A DNA stretch of 64,000 nt from contig NZ_CP054058.1 in assembly GCF_003935895.2 (NCBI RefSeq), positions 4,259,177 to 4,323,176 on the forward strand, in the 5' to 3' direction. The notes below the pieces were generated by a model. The model ran no database searches, was not told where the DNA came from, and worked only from the letters and a program-made list of their open reading frames with translations. The stretch comes from Scandinavium goeteborgense. GTDB lineage: Bacteria > Pseudomonadota > Gammaproteobacteria > Enterobacterales > Enterobacteriaceae. Position numbers and translations under genes: made by a program. Positions 12,816 to 20,132 of this stretch are shown here, piece after piece; the stretch's first letter is position 1; every line of letters begins with the position of its first letter.

Positions 12816-14603
12816 ATGGAACTGCCGGTCCCGTTTCTACTGGTGATCATCGCCATCGCTTCCCTGCTGGCCCAATGGCTGGCCTGGGGTTTACGTATTC
12901 CCGCCATTTTGCCGCTGCTGCTGATTGGCGTCGGGCTCGGTCCGGTGCTGCATATTTTACAACCCGATCTGCTGTTTGGTCCGCTGCTGTTCCCGCTGGT
13001 GTCGCTGGCGGTGGCGATCATTTTGTTCGAGGGCGCGCTGACGCTGCGCTTTGACGAAATACGCGGCCTCGGGGGCGTGGTGCGCAATCTGGTCACCGTC
13101 GGGATGCTGATTACCTTTGCGGTGATTTCGCTGGCTTGCTGGGGCATCCTCGGGCTCACGCCGCAAATATCGGCGCTGATTGGCGCGGTGACGGTGGTCA
13201 CCGGTCCGACGGTGATCGCCCCGCTCATGCGCGTGGTGCGCCCGACGGCGGGCATCAACCAGGTGCTGCGTTGGGAAGGGATCGTCATCGACCCGGTTGG
13301 CGCGATTTTTACCCTGCTGGTGTTTGAATTTATCACCGCGCATCAAACCTCCACTGGCGGATTACATCTGCTGATGACCCTGGCGCAGACGCTGGCCGTG
13401 GGCCTCGCCAGCGGGGCGATATTTGGCTTCCTGCTTGGCAATGCGCTGAAGCGTGGCTGGCTCCCCGGCTATCTGCAAAACTTTGCGGTGCTGGCGATTG
13501 TGCTGATGACGTTCGGGCTGTCGAACGCCCTGGCGGACGAGTCCGGGCTGCTGGCGGTAACAGTGCTCGGTATCTGGCTCGCCAACATGAAGGAAGTCGA
13601 AACGACGGATATCGTCGAGTTTAAGGAAGAGTTATCGGCCATTCTGCTGTCGGCACTGTTTATCATTCTGGCGGCTCGGCTCGACATCCAGGCGCTGTGG
13701 GCGATGGGTTGGCCGCTGTTAGGCCTGTTGTTAGTGGTGCAGTTTGTCGCGCGACCGTTGTGTATTCTGGTCTCGACGTACGGCTCATCATTGAGCTGGC
13801 GCGAAAAGTTGCTGCTGTGCTGGATTGCGCCCCGCGGGATTGTCGCCGCCGCCGTCAGTTCATTGTTCGCCCTGACGCTACAGAACGACGGTTACGACGG
13901 CGCCGACCAACTGGTCACGGTGGTGTTCGCCATTATCATCGGCACGGTGGTGCTGCAAAGCCTCACCAGCGGCTGGCTGGCGCGACTGCTCGGGGTGCAA
14001 CAGCGTAAACCCCGCGGCGTGTTGATTGTCGGCGCGAATACGGTGGCCCGCACGCTGGCGCAGGCGCTGAAAAAGCTCGATATTCCGGTGCAGCTCAGCG
14101 ACAACAGTTGGGAATATTATCGTCTGGCGCGCATGGCGGGTTTACCGACCTATTACGGCAACGTCTGGTCGGAACATGCGGAGAACTACCTGAACCTGAG
14201 CGATACGCGCCAGGTCATCGCGCTTTCGCCGAACCGCCATCAAAATGCGCTCGCAGTGCTGCATTTCAAACACATCTTCGGCGAAAACCGGGTGTTCTCG
14301 ATTCGTACCGGCCAGGAAACCAAAGGGCGTAGCGAGAAAGAGACGCGGCATGAACGCTTGTTCGATAAAGACGTGACATGGGCGCGGCTCAGCAGTCTGC
14401 TCGCCAAAGGTGCGGCAGTGAAAGTGACCCGACTGAATGAGAATTTTGGCTGGGAAGATTATCTGAATGCGAACCCTGGCGCGACGCCGCTGTTTGCCCA
14501 AAAAGAGGATGGCGTGTTGATGACAATGAACAGCCAACTGACTCCGCCGCTGCCGTGTACATTAGTGGCGATTGTTGAAAATGAAAAATCGACATCATCG
14601 TAA
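12816..14603 (+). CDS. CPA1-family Na+(K+)/H+ antiporter with C-terminal TrkA-N-like domain
   Basis: This 595-residue protein has about 12-13 hydrophobic segments over residues 1-395, typical of NhaP-type CPA1 exchangers. They include TVVTGPTVIAPLMRVVRP and RWEGIVIDPVGAIFTLL, whose Asp is the expected ion-binding residue. Many CPA1 members have ND at this site; here it is ID, as in one subgroup. From about residue 400, RGVLIVGANTVARTLAQAL starts a Rossmann RCK/TrkA-N-like domain that could gate transport by nucleotide or redox state. It sits alone between pgi and the lysC riboswitch. Ion selectivity cannot be read from sequence. Confidence 0.85.
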   Translation: MELPVPFLLVIIAIASLLAQWLAWGLRIPAILPLLLIGVGLGPVLHILQPDLLFGPLLFPLVSLAVAIILFEGALTLRFDEIRGLGGVVRNLVTVGMLITFAVISLACWGILGLTPQISALIGAVTVVTGPTVIAPLMRVVRPTAGINQVLRWEGIVIDPVGAIFTLLVFEFITAHQTSTGGLHLLMTLAQTLAVGLASGAIFGFLLGNALKRGWLPGYLQNFAVLAIVLMTFGLSNALADESGLLAVTVLGIWLANMKEVETTDIVEFKEELSAILLSALFIILAARLDIQALWAMGWPLLGLLLVVQFVARPLCILVSTYGSSLSWREKLLLCWIAPRGIVAAAVSSLFALTLQNDGYDGADQLVTVVFAIIIGTVVLQSLTSGWLARLLGVQQRKPRGVLIVGANTVARTLAQALKKLDIPVQLSDNSWEYYRLARMAGLPTYYGNVWSEHAENYLNLSDTRQVIALSPNRHQNALAVLHFKHIFGENRVFSIRTGQETKGRSEKETRHERLFDKDVTWARLSSLLAKGAAVKVTRLNENFGWEDYLNANPGATPLFAQKEDGVLMTMNSQLTPPLPCTLVAIVENEKSTSS

Positions 14604-14645
14604 CATTGACAACACCCCCCAGAACCCTTTATTTATAAAACCCTA

Positions 14646-14908
14646 CCTGCGCATTCGTGCGCAGGCCAGAAGAGGAGCATCGCCCAGGCGAGGTGTTCGA
14701 GGAGCCAGTCCTGCGAAAACACCTTATGGGGAGCGATGCCGAGATAGCGGAACATCTGGCAGTGTTCACTATCGGCTACAGAGGCTGAATCCTCTGGGCT
14801 GTCACCGGAAGTGACCCGCAGTCGGGCGCTTCACAAGGTGGAGCGCTTCTGGGTGAACTGTAGCTTTCTACGTCTACCCTTCCGCTCTTCCCTTGTGCCA
14901 AGGCTGAG
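14646..14908 (+). ncRNA. Lysine riboswitch (L box) and leader of lysC
   Basis: The leader matches the enterobacterial lysC L box. A CCTGCGC/GCGCAGG hairpin comes first (14646-14665), then the aptamer closed by P1 CCAGAAG (14666-14672) with CTTCTGG (14846-14852). Inside are AGAGGAGC, the GGAGCCAGTCCTGCGAAAAC block and the late CGCAGTCGGGCGCTTC block. The downstream CCGCTCTTCCCTTGTGCCAAGG is the expression platform. In E. coli lysine binding blocks lysC translation and promotes mRNA decay. Conservation is high, so the same role is expected. Confidence 0.96.
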
Positions 14909-14935
14909 AATTTAATTCCCTGACACGAGGTTTTT

Positions 14936-16297
14936 ATGACACATGCCGTTTCCCCGCTCGTTGTAGCAAAATTTGGCGGTACCAGCGTTGCCGATTACGA
15001 AGCCATGAACCGCAGCGCCGACGTGGTGCTCTCCGATTCCGGCGCACGCCTGGTCGTTCTGTCCGCCTCAGCGGGGGTGACAAATCTGCTGGTTGCCCTG
15101 GCGGAAGGTCTCGAATCCACAGAACGCTTCGTTAAACTCGATGCGCTGCGCCGAATTCAGTTCGATATTCTCGAACGCCTGCACAACCCCAACGTTATCC
15201 GCGAAGAAGTCGAACGCCTGCTGGAAAATATCACCACCCTGGCGGAAGCCGCCTCGCTTGCGACTTCAACGGCACTGACCGATGAGCTGGTGAGCCATGG
15301 CGAACTGATGTCGACGCTGCTGTTTGTCGAAATCCTCCGCGAACGTAATATCCAGGCCCAGTGGTTTGACGCTCGCAAAGTTATGCGCACCAGCGACCGT
15401 TTTGGCCGCGCTGAACCGGACATCGCAGCCCTGGCTGAACTGGCCCGCCAACAGCTCGCCCCGCGCCTGGAAGAAGGCCTGGTGGTCACACAGGGCTTTA
15501 TCGGCAGCGAAGCCAAAGGCCGCACCACGACGCTTGGCCGCGGCGGCAGCGATTACACCGCGGCACTGCTGGGCGAAGCGCTGCACGCGTCTCGCGTTGA
15601 TATCTGGACCGACGTACCGGGCATCTACACCACCGACCCGCGCGTGGTGCCTGCCGCGCATCGCATCGATGAAATTGCGTTTGAAGAAGCCGCTGAACTG
15701 GCGACCTTTGGCGCGAAAGTGCTGCATCCGGCTACGCTGCTGCCTGCGGTACGCAGCGACATTCCGGTGTTTGTCGGCTCAAGCAAAGATCCGAAAGCCG
15801 GTGGCACGCTGGTCTGCAACAAAACCGAAAACCCGCCGCTGTTCCGCGCGCTGGCCCTGCGCCGCAAGCAAACGCTGCTGACGTTGCACAGCCTGAACAT
15901 GCTGCACTCCCGCGGGTTCCTGGCCGAAGTATTTGGCATTCTGGCACGGCACAACATTTCGGTCGATTTGATAACGACGTCAGAAGTGAGTATCGCCCTG
16001 ACCCTCGACACCACCGGCTCGACCGCCACCAGCGACACCCTGCTGACGCAGTCGCTGCTGATTGAATTGTCGGCCTTGTGTCGCGTGGAAGTGGAAGAGA
16101 ACCTCGCGCTGGTGGCGCTGATTGGCAACGATCTGTCGAAAGCCTGCGGCGTGGGCAAAGAAGTGTTTGGCGTGCTCGAACCGTTCAACATCCGCATGAT
16201 TTGCTACGGCGCGTCGAGTCACAACCTGTGCTTCCTGGTTCCGGGTGCCGAAGCCGAGCAGGTCGTGCAAAAACTTCATCATAATCTGTTTGAATAA
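14936..16297 (+). CDS. lysC: Lysine-sensitive aspartokinase III
   Basis: This 453-residue enzyme phosphorylates aspartate at the head of lysine, threonine and methionine synthesis. The N-terminal kinase domain has [15 protein letters not shown] (residues about 12-26) and [15 protein letters not shown] (nucleotide/substrate site). The C-terminal half carries two ACT domains that bind lysine ([32 protein letters not shown]). It is a few residues longer at the N-terminus than E. coli LysC. It is preceded by the lysine riboswitch and followed by a terminator, so it is monocistronic with both allosteric and RNA-level lysine control. Confidence 0.99.
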   Translation: MTHAVSPLVVAKFGGTSVADYEAMNRSADVVLSDSGARLVVLSASAGVTNLLVALAEGLESTERFVKLDALRRIQFDILERLHNPNVIREEVERLLENITTLAEAASLATSTALTDELVSHGELMSTLLFVEILRERNIQAQWFDARKVMRTSDRFGRAEPDIAALAELARQQLAPRLEEGLVVTQGFIGSEAKGRTTTLGRGGSDYTAALLGEALHASRVDIWTDVPGIYTTDPRVVPAAHRIDEIAFEEAAELATFGAKVLHPATLLPAVRSDIPVFVGSSKDPKAGGTLVCNKTENPPLFRALALRRKQTLLTLHSLNMLHSRGFLAEVFGILARHNISVDLITTSEVSIALTLDTTGSTATSDTLLTQSLLIELSALCRVEVEENLALVALIGNDLSKACGVGKEVFGVLEPFNIRMICYGASSHNLCFLVPGAEAEQVVQKLHHNLFE

Positions 16298-16324
16298 ATA
16301 TCCTTAGCAGGATAAACATTACCT

Positions 16325-16352
16325 ATAGCCGGGCTCGAACCCGGCTTTTTTA
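16325..16352 (+). terminator. Intrinsic terminator of lysC
   Basis: AGCCGGG (16327-16333), a six-base loop, CCCGGCT (16340-16346), then a T-run. It lies 29 bp after the lysC stop and before the panS-like gene. Confidence 0.9.
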
Positions 16353-16392
16353 TACCTATAAAACACAACATAACACCTGCAAGGAATACACC

Positions 16393-17334
16393 ATGCTTTC
16401 GATACTCACGCGACTGTTCCCGCTCTGGGCCGTGCTGCTCTCCGTACTCGCGTACAAAACTCCGACCACCTTCACGGCGATTGGCCCGTGGGTGACCACG
16501 CTGCTGATGCTGATCATGTTCGGCATGGGCGTGCACCTCAAAATTGACGATTTCAAGCGCGTACTGTCGCGCCCGGCCCCGGTTGCTGCCGGGATTTTCC
16601 TGCACTATCTGGTGATGCCGCTCGCCGCATGGTTGCTGGCGATGCTGTTCCACATGCCGCCGGAACTGTCTGCCGGGATGGTGCTGGTGGGCAGCGTCGC
16701 CAGCGGCACGGCGTCAAACGTTATGATTTTCCTGGCGAAGGGTGACGTGGCGTTGTCCGTGACCATTTCGTCGGTATCCACGTTGGTCGGTGTGGTTGCC
16801 ACGCCGCTGCTGACGCGCCTGTACGTCGACACACATATTCAGGTCGACGTTATGGGCATGCTGCTGAGTATTCTGCAAATCGTGGTTATCCCGATTGCGC
16901 TTGGACTGGTGGTGCATCACCTGCTGCCGCGCGTCGTGAAAGCGGTAGAGCCGTACCTGCCTGCGTTTTCAATGCTGTGCATTCTGGCGATCATCAGCGC
17001 CGTGGTTGCGGGTTCGGCCTCGCACATCGCGTCGGTCGGTTTCGTGGTGATTGTGGCGGTTATCCTGCACAACACGCTGGGCCTGCTCGGGGGTTACTGG
17101 GGCGGACGCCTGTTCGGCTTCGACGAATCGACCTGCCGCACGCTGGCGATTGAAGTCGGGATGCAGAACTCCGGCCTCGCGGCGGCGCTGGGTAAAATCT
17201 ACTTCGGCCCACTCGCCGCGCTGCCCGGCGCGCTGTTCTCGGTGTGGCACAATCTTTCCGGCTCGCTGCTGGCGGGATACTGGTCAGGCAAGCCTGTAGA
17301 GAAACAGAACGTGGCGGTGGCGAAAGAGAGTTAA
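16393..17334 (+). CDS. panS: BASS-family transporter, probably the pantoate/ketopantoate transporter PanS
   Basis: This 313-residue integral membrane protein has about ten hydrophobic segments in the bile acid:sodium symporter (BASS) fold. Typical motifs are [38 protein letters not shown] and [18 protein letters not shown], the last two being the Na+/substrate crossover motifs. The whole sequence closely resembles Salmonella PanS as I recall it, a transporter of coenzyme A precursors. The exact substrate here is inference. It is a single gene between the lysC terminator and the toxin-antitoxin pair; E. coli K-12 lacks it at this place. Confidence 0.8.
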   Translation: MLSILTRLFPLWAVLLSVLAYKTPTTFTAIGPWVTTLLMLIMFGMGVHLKIDDFKRVLSRPAPVAAGIFLHYLVMPLAAWLLAMLFHMPPELSAGMVLVGSVASGTASNVMIFLAKGDVALSVTISSVSTLVGVVATPLLTRLYVDTHIQVDVMGMLLSILQIVVIPIALGLVVHHLLPRVVKAVEPYLPAFSMLCILAIISAVVAGSASHIASVGFVVIVAVILHNTLGLLGGYWGGRLFGFDESTCRTLAIEVGMQNSGLAAALGKIYFGPLAALPGALFSVWHNLSGSLLAGYWSGKPVEKQNVAVAKES

Positions 17335-17480
17335 GTCGCCCAGGCATGGCTTCATCAGAGGCCATGCTTCAACTCTGAATGCAAAAAATCAAATCATTGC
17401 AAAACCCTTCGGCCCGCTTTCAGAAATTACAATTTTAAATCTCCTGCCCTTCTTTTCAGCTTTCACCTCAACCTTATTCC

Positions 17481-17510
17481 TTGCATTATTTAAAGAGTCG
17501 TTTATAAAAT
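17481..17510 (+). promoter_or_regulatory. Putative promoter of the toxin-antitoxin operon
   Basis: TTGCAT (17481-17486) and TATAAA/TAAAAT (17503-17510) have 16-18 bp spacing in an AT-rich stretch. GGAAGG lies just upstream of the ATG at 17523. The rest of 17335-17480 shows only a GCATGGC/GCCATGC hairpin at 17343-17367. Confidence 0.55.
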
Positions 17511-17522
17511 ACAGGGAAGGAT

Positions 17523-17840
17523 ATGAAAACAATCCTGCAAACATCCGTCTTTCAGAAGTGGGAATCACGTCTGAAAGATCACAGTGCAAAAGCGCTTATT
17601 GCCGCTCGTATTCTACGGCTCGCGAATGGATTACCGGGAGATACCAAATCCATAGGAGAAGGAATCCATGAGCTTCGTATTCACTATGGACCTGGCTACC
17701 GTATCTATTTTCAACAGCAAAACGACGTCATTATCCTGCTACTTTGCGGTGGCGATAAAAGCCGTCAAAGCAGTGATATCGTTGCTGCAAAGTATCTGGC
17801 CAGCGTGTACAGAACAAAAGAGGGTTTGATTCATGAATAA
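17523..17840 (+). CDS. RelE/HigB-like type II toxin (phage Gp49-like family)
   Basis: This 105-residue basic protein is of the RelE/ParE superfamily, Gp49-like branch. KALIAARILRLANGLPGDTK is followed by the hallmark strand GIHELRIHYGPGYRIYFQQQ and then IILLLCGGDKSRQSSDIVAA. Such toxins usually cleave mRNA at the ribosome. It is first in the operon and overlaps the antitoxin gene by eight bases, the toxin-first order typical of higBA-like pairs. Composition is more AT-rich than the flanking backbone genes, suggesting acquisition. Toxin activity is inferred from family and pairing. Confidence 0.88.
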   Translation: MKTILQTSVFQKWESRLKDHSAKALIAARILRLANGLPGDTKSIGEGIHELRIHYGPGYRIYFQQQNDVIILLLCGGDKSRQSSDIVAAKYLASVYRTKEGLIHE

Positions 17841-18114
17841 GCTGACACATTATGATCCCGCTGCAGCACTTATCAATGATGAAGCCATTGCCGTTTTCAT
17901 CAATGACGCGCTGGAAACGGGGAATGCGGCCTTCATAGCCAAAGCGCTCGGCGTCGTGGCTCGAGCAAAAGGGATGTCCACCATTGCGACAGAAACAGGC
18001 CTTTCGCGTGAACAACTGTACCGCTCGTTCAGCGATCAGGGTAACCCCACCTTAAAAACTACGCTGGCGGTGATGAAAGCGCTGGGCTTTGGGCTGACAA
18101 TCAAGAATACTTAA
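17833..18114 (+). CDS. HTH antitoxin partner (addiction-module antidote protein)
   Basis: This 93-residue protein has a C-terminal helix-turn-helix of the Xre-like prophage-antidote family: VARAKGMSTIATETGLSREQ, then LYRSF and GNPTLKTTLAVMKALGFGLT. The N-terminal part (LTHYDPAAALINDEAIAVFI) is the expected toxin-contacting segment. Its ATG lies inside the end of the toxin gene, so the two are translated together. It should neutralise the RelE-like toxin and repress the operon promoter. Confidence 0.88.
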   Translation: MNKLTHYDPAAALINDEAIAVFINDALETGNAAFIAKALGVVARAKGMSTIATETGLSREQLYRSFSDQGNPTLKTTLAVMKALGFGLTIKNT

Positions 18115-18160
18115 GGCCTTCCGTTGCAGCACACGGTTTCTAATACCAGAGGTATACAGC

Positions 18161-18433
18161 ATGGCAATTTCACGTCTGACCCAGCAGGACATGAACGAGA
18201 AAGAACAACGCGAGCTGAAAACCCTCCTCGACCGCGCCCGCATCGCCCATGGCCGCACGCTGACCAACGCGGAAAACAACAGCGTCAAAAAAGAGTACAT
18301 CGACAAACTGATGGTCGAGCGGGAAGCAGAAGCCAAGAAAGCCCGTCAGTTAAAGAAAAATCAGGCTTATAAAGTCGACAAAACAGCGACATTCACGTGG
18401 ACTGCCAGTACAGGACCGCGAGGGAAACGCTGA
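18161..18433 (+). CDS. yjbD: Conserved small basic protein YjbD (DUF3811 family)
   Basis: This 90-residue, highly charged protein (ISRLTQQDMNEKEQRELKTL, then LDRARIAHGR and KKEYIDKLMVEREAEAKKAR) resembles E. coli YjbD, which also lies between lysC and rluF. A long amphipathic helix or coiled coil is likely over residues 10-70, followed by a short polar tail FTWTASTGPRGKR. The function is unknown and no catalytic motif is visible. It is the one backbone gene in this accessory pocket and supports the view that the neighbours on both sides are inserts. Confidence 0.85.
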   Translation: MAISRLTQQDMNEKEQRELKTLLDRARIAHGRTLTNAENNSVKKEYIDKLMVEREAEAKKARQLKKNQAYKVDKTATFTWTASTGPRGKR

Positions 18434-18474
18434 TTAACGCAGGCCAGGCAGATCAGACTGCCCGGCCGGGCGTA

Positions 18475-18831
18475 TCAATGCGTGGCGTGAAGTTGAGCAT
18501 CTGCCCGTTCTGAGAGCTGATGTATCGCAGGAATAAGCTGGCTGATGCAGCTCAGGCTGTGTCCTAACTGGCAGACACTTTCAGTAGAGAAGGTCGTTTC
18601 ATTTTCCGTACACAGGCTGATCAGGCTGTCGCCGAGAAACTTTAAGGTCTGATACAGGCCAGACAGCGTGTCTTCGCAGCCAAAAGCCAATTCCAGCAGT
18701 TCTTCTTCAGACAACTTGTGACAATCAAGCTGCCGCATGACGTTTGCCAGCGGAAAATTGATCAGGCTGCTTCCGGGCAGAATGTTACAGGATCCCGTAT
18801 CAGCGTTAGTGGTACTATCGGCGTTAGCCAT
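18475..18831 (-). CDS. Unrecognised 118-aa protein, divergent from a ribbon-helix-helix gene
   Basis: I do not recognise this family. The ATG at 18831 has GAGG eight bases upstream. The protein begins with a polar Asn/Thr-rich stretch (MANADSTTNADTGSCNILPG) and then has three likely amphipathic helices: SEEELLELAFGCEDTLSGLY, FLGDSLISLCTENE, and QLGHSLSCISQLIPAIHQLS. It contains six cysteines and is acidic. There is no signal peptide or membrane segment. It shares a 134-bp divergent control region with the 59-aa RHH protein, the layout of a regulator and its target or of a phage-derived cassette. Confidence 0.6.
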   Translation of the reverse strand: MANADSTTNADTGSCNILPGSSLINFPLANVMRQLDCHKLSEEELLELAFGCEDTLSGLYQTLKFLGDSLISLCTENETTFSTESVCQLGHSLSCISQLIPAIHQLSERADAQLHATH

Positions 18832-18861
18832 GGTATTACCTCGGTTTAATATTATGGTCAG

Positions 18862-18893
18862 ACGCCCCGATCGTGTTGCTGCACGTTCGGGGC
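18862..18893. promoter_or_regulatory. Inverted repeat in the divergent control region
   Basis: CGCCCCGA (18862-18869) and TCGGGGCG (18886-18893) form a perfect 8-bp inverted repeat with a 16-base loop, between the unknown gene and the RHH gene. It could be an operator for the RHH protein or a weak terminator for transcription entering from the right. No T-run follows on the minus strand. Confidence 0.45.
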
Positions 18894-18965
18894 GTTGCTT
18901 TACTGGTAGCTATACAATGCTGTACATTTACAACCAGTCGAGAAAGCATACGCCGGAGATAACCA

Positions 18966-19145
18966 ATGTCAACCAATGACAACCACAAAGAGCGTCTTGT
19001 TGTGCAGCTTCGTCTGGATGCGGACTTATCAGAACGACTGGCTGCGGCCATGAAAGAAGATGGCGATGACAACAAAGCAGGCTGGATAAAACGATTGCTG
19101 CGGAGAGAACTTGATAAGCGCAGCGTTGTAGAAAGCGAGAAATAA
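18966..19145 (+). CDS. 59-aa Arc/MetJ-type ribbon-helix-helix protein
   Basis: This small protein starts at the ATG at 18966, with GGAG eight to eleven bases upstream. The core ERLVVQLRLDADLSERLAAA reads as the beta-strand and first helix of an Arc-like ribbon-helix-helix domain (alternating V-Q-R-D positions facing DNA). KAGWIKRLLRREL follows as the second helix and a short charged tail ends at SEK. It is probably a dimeric repressor. It is divergent from the unknown 118-aa gene and convergent with rluF, and its stop merges with the rluF terminator. It could also be an antitoxin whose toxin is the 118-aa protein, but that is speculative. Confidence 0.75.
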   Translation: MSTNDNHKERLVVQLRLDADLSERLAAAMKEDGDDNKAGWIKRLLRRELDKRSVVESEK

Positions 19146-19173
19146 AAATGCCGGGGACATCCCCGGCATTTTA
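19145..19173. terminator. Bidirectional terminator between RHH gene and rluF
   Basis: AAAATGCCGGGGA (19145-19157), CA, TCCCCGGCATTTT (19160-19172) is a perfect 13-bp stem with A and T tails, serving both convergent genes. Its first bases overlap the RHH stop codon. Confidence 0.92.
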
Positions 19174-19193
19174 CATTCTGGATAACGCGCGAA

Positions 19194-20075
19194 TCAGCGC
19201 CCTTTCTTTTTACGCCCTGGCGATGCAAAGCGCTTACGGTTTGCCAATTCTGCCGGGGTTTTCGCCATGTTTTTTGCGCCGCTGCTGGCCGGTTTCTTCA
19301 CCGGGGTTGCGGCGGTTTTCGGCTTGGCCTTGGCTTTTGCCGGTTTGGCTTCCGAGGACGAGTTTTCAATCAGCTTGAACAGTTCGATCAATTCGTCATC
19401 GGTCAGGTCACGCCATTCGCCTAACGGCAGTCCTTTCAGGCTGACGTTCATGATTCGCGTACGTTCAAGCTTGGTGACTTCAAAGCCGAAATGTTCGCAC
19501 ATGCGGCGAATCTGACGGTTCAGGCCCTGCACCAGGGTGATGCGGAAAGTGAACGGTGCTTCTCTTTTCACTTTGCACTTTTTCGTCACCGTGCCGAGGA
19601 TCGGCACGCCCTTGCCCATTCCCGCGATAAATTCATCGGTCACCGGTTTGTTGACCGTGACCAGATACTCTTTTTCATGGTCGTTGCCGGCACGCAGGAT
19701 TTTGTTCACCAGGTCGCCATGGTTGGTGAGGAAAATCAGGCCCTGGGAGTCTTTGTCCAGGCGGCCAATCGGGAACACGCGGCTGCTGTGGTTGACGAAA
19801 TCGACGATGTTGTCCTTTTCGCCGTTCTCGGTGGTGCTGACGATCCCGACCGGCTTGTTCAATACGATTAACACCAAATCGTCTTCCTGACGCGGCTCGA
19901 TGAGCTGGCCGTTTACTTTCACGACGTCGCCCGCCACGACCTGATCGCCAATGGTGGCGCGTTTGCCGTTGATGAGCACGTTGCCCTGTTCGATGTAGCG
20001 GTCGGCGTCACGGCGTGAGCAGATCCCACTTTCGCTGATGTATTTGTTTAATCGGATGGATTGAGTCGGCAGCAT
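19194..20075 (-). CDS. rluF: 23S rRNA pseudouridine synthase RluF
   Basis: This 293-residue protein makes pseudouridine 2604 in 23S rRNA in E. coli. An N-terminal S4 RNA-binding domain ([20 protein letters not shown], residues about 8-27) is followed by the RsuA-type synthase domain. That domain contains the catalytic motif [15 protein letters not shown] (Asp near 106) and the later [20 protein letters not shown]. The C-terminal 45 residues are a Lys/Ala/Pro-rich basic tail ([11 protein letters not shown] ... GRKKKGR), typical of this subfamily. It lies 57 bp from yjbB; E. coli K-12 has pepE in this gap and none is present here. Confidence 0.97.
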   Translation of the reverse strand: MLPTQSIRLNKYISESGICSRRDADRYIEQGNVLINGKRATIGDQVVAGDVVKVNGQLIEPRQEDDLVLIVLNKPVGIVSTTENGEKDNIVDFVNHSSRVFPIGRLDKDSQGLIFLTNHGDLVNKILRAGNDHEKEYLVTVNKPVTDEFIAGMGKGVPILGTVTKKCKVKREAPFTFRITLVQGLNRQIRRMCEHFGFEVTKLERTRIMNVSLKGLPLGEWRDLTDDELIELFKLIENSSSEAKPAKAKAKPKTAATPVKKPASSGAKNMAKTPAELANRKRFASPGRKKKGR

Positions 20076-20132
20076 AGTTTCTCCTGTATGCGCGAACTAT
20101 ATCAAAGGCCGATAGCCTTATAAAACAACCCG

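Noticed and set aside
17389-17589. A 66-codon minus-strand open frame before the toxin gene
   Set aside because: It overlaps the toxin start and promoter, has no ribosome site and no family resemblance.
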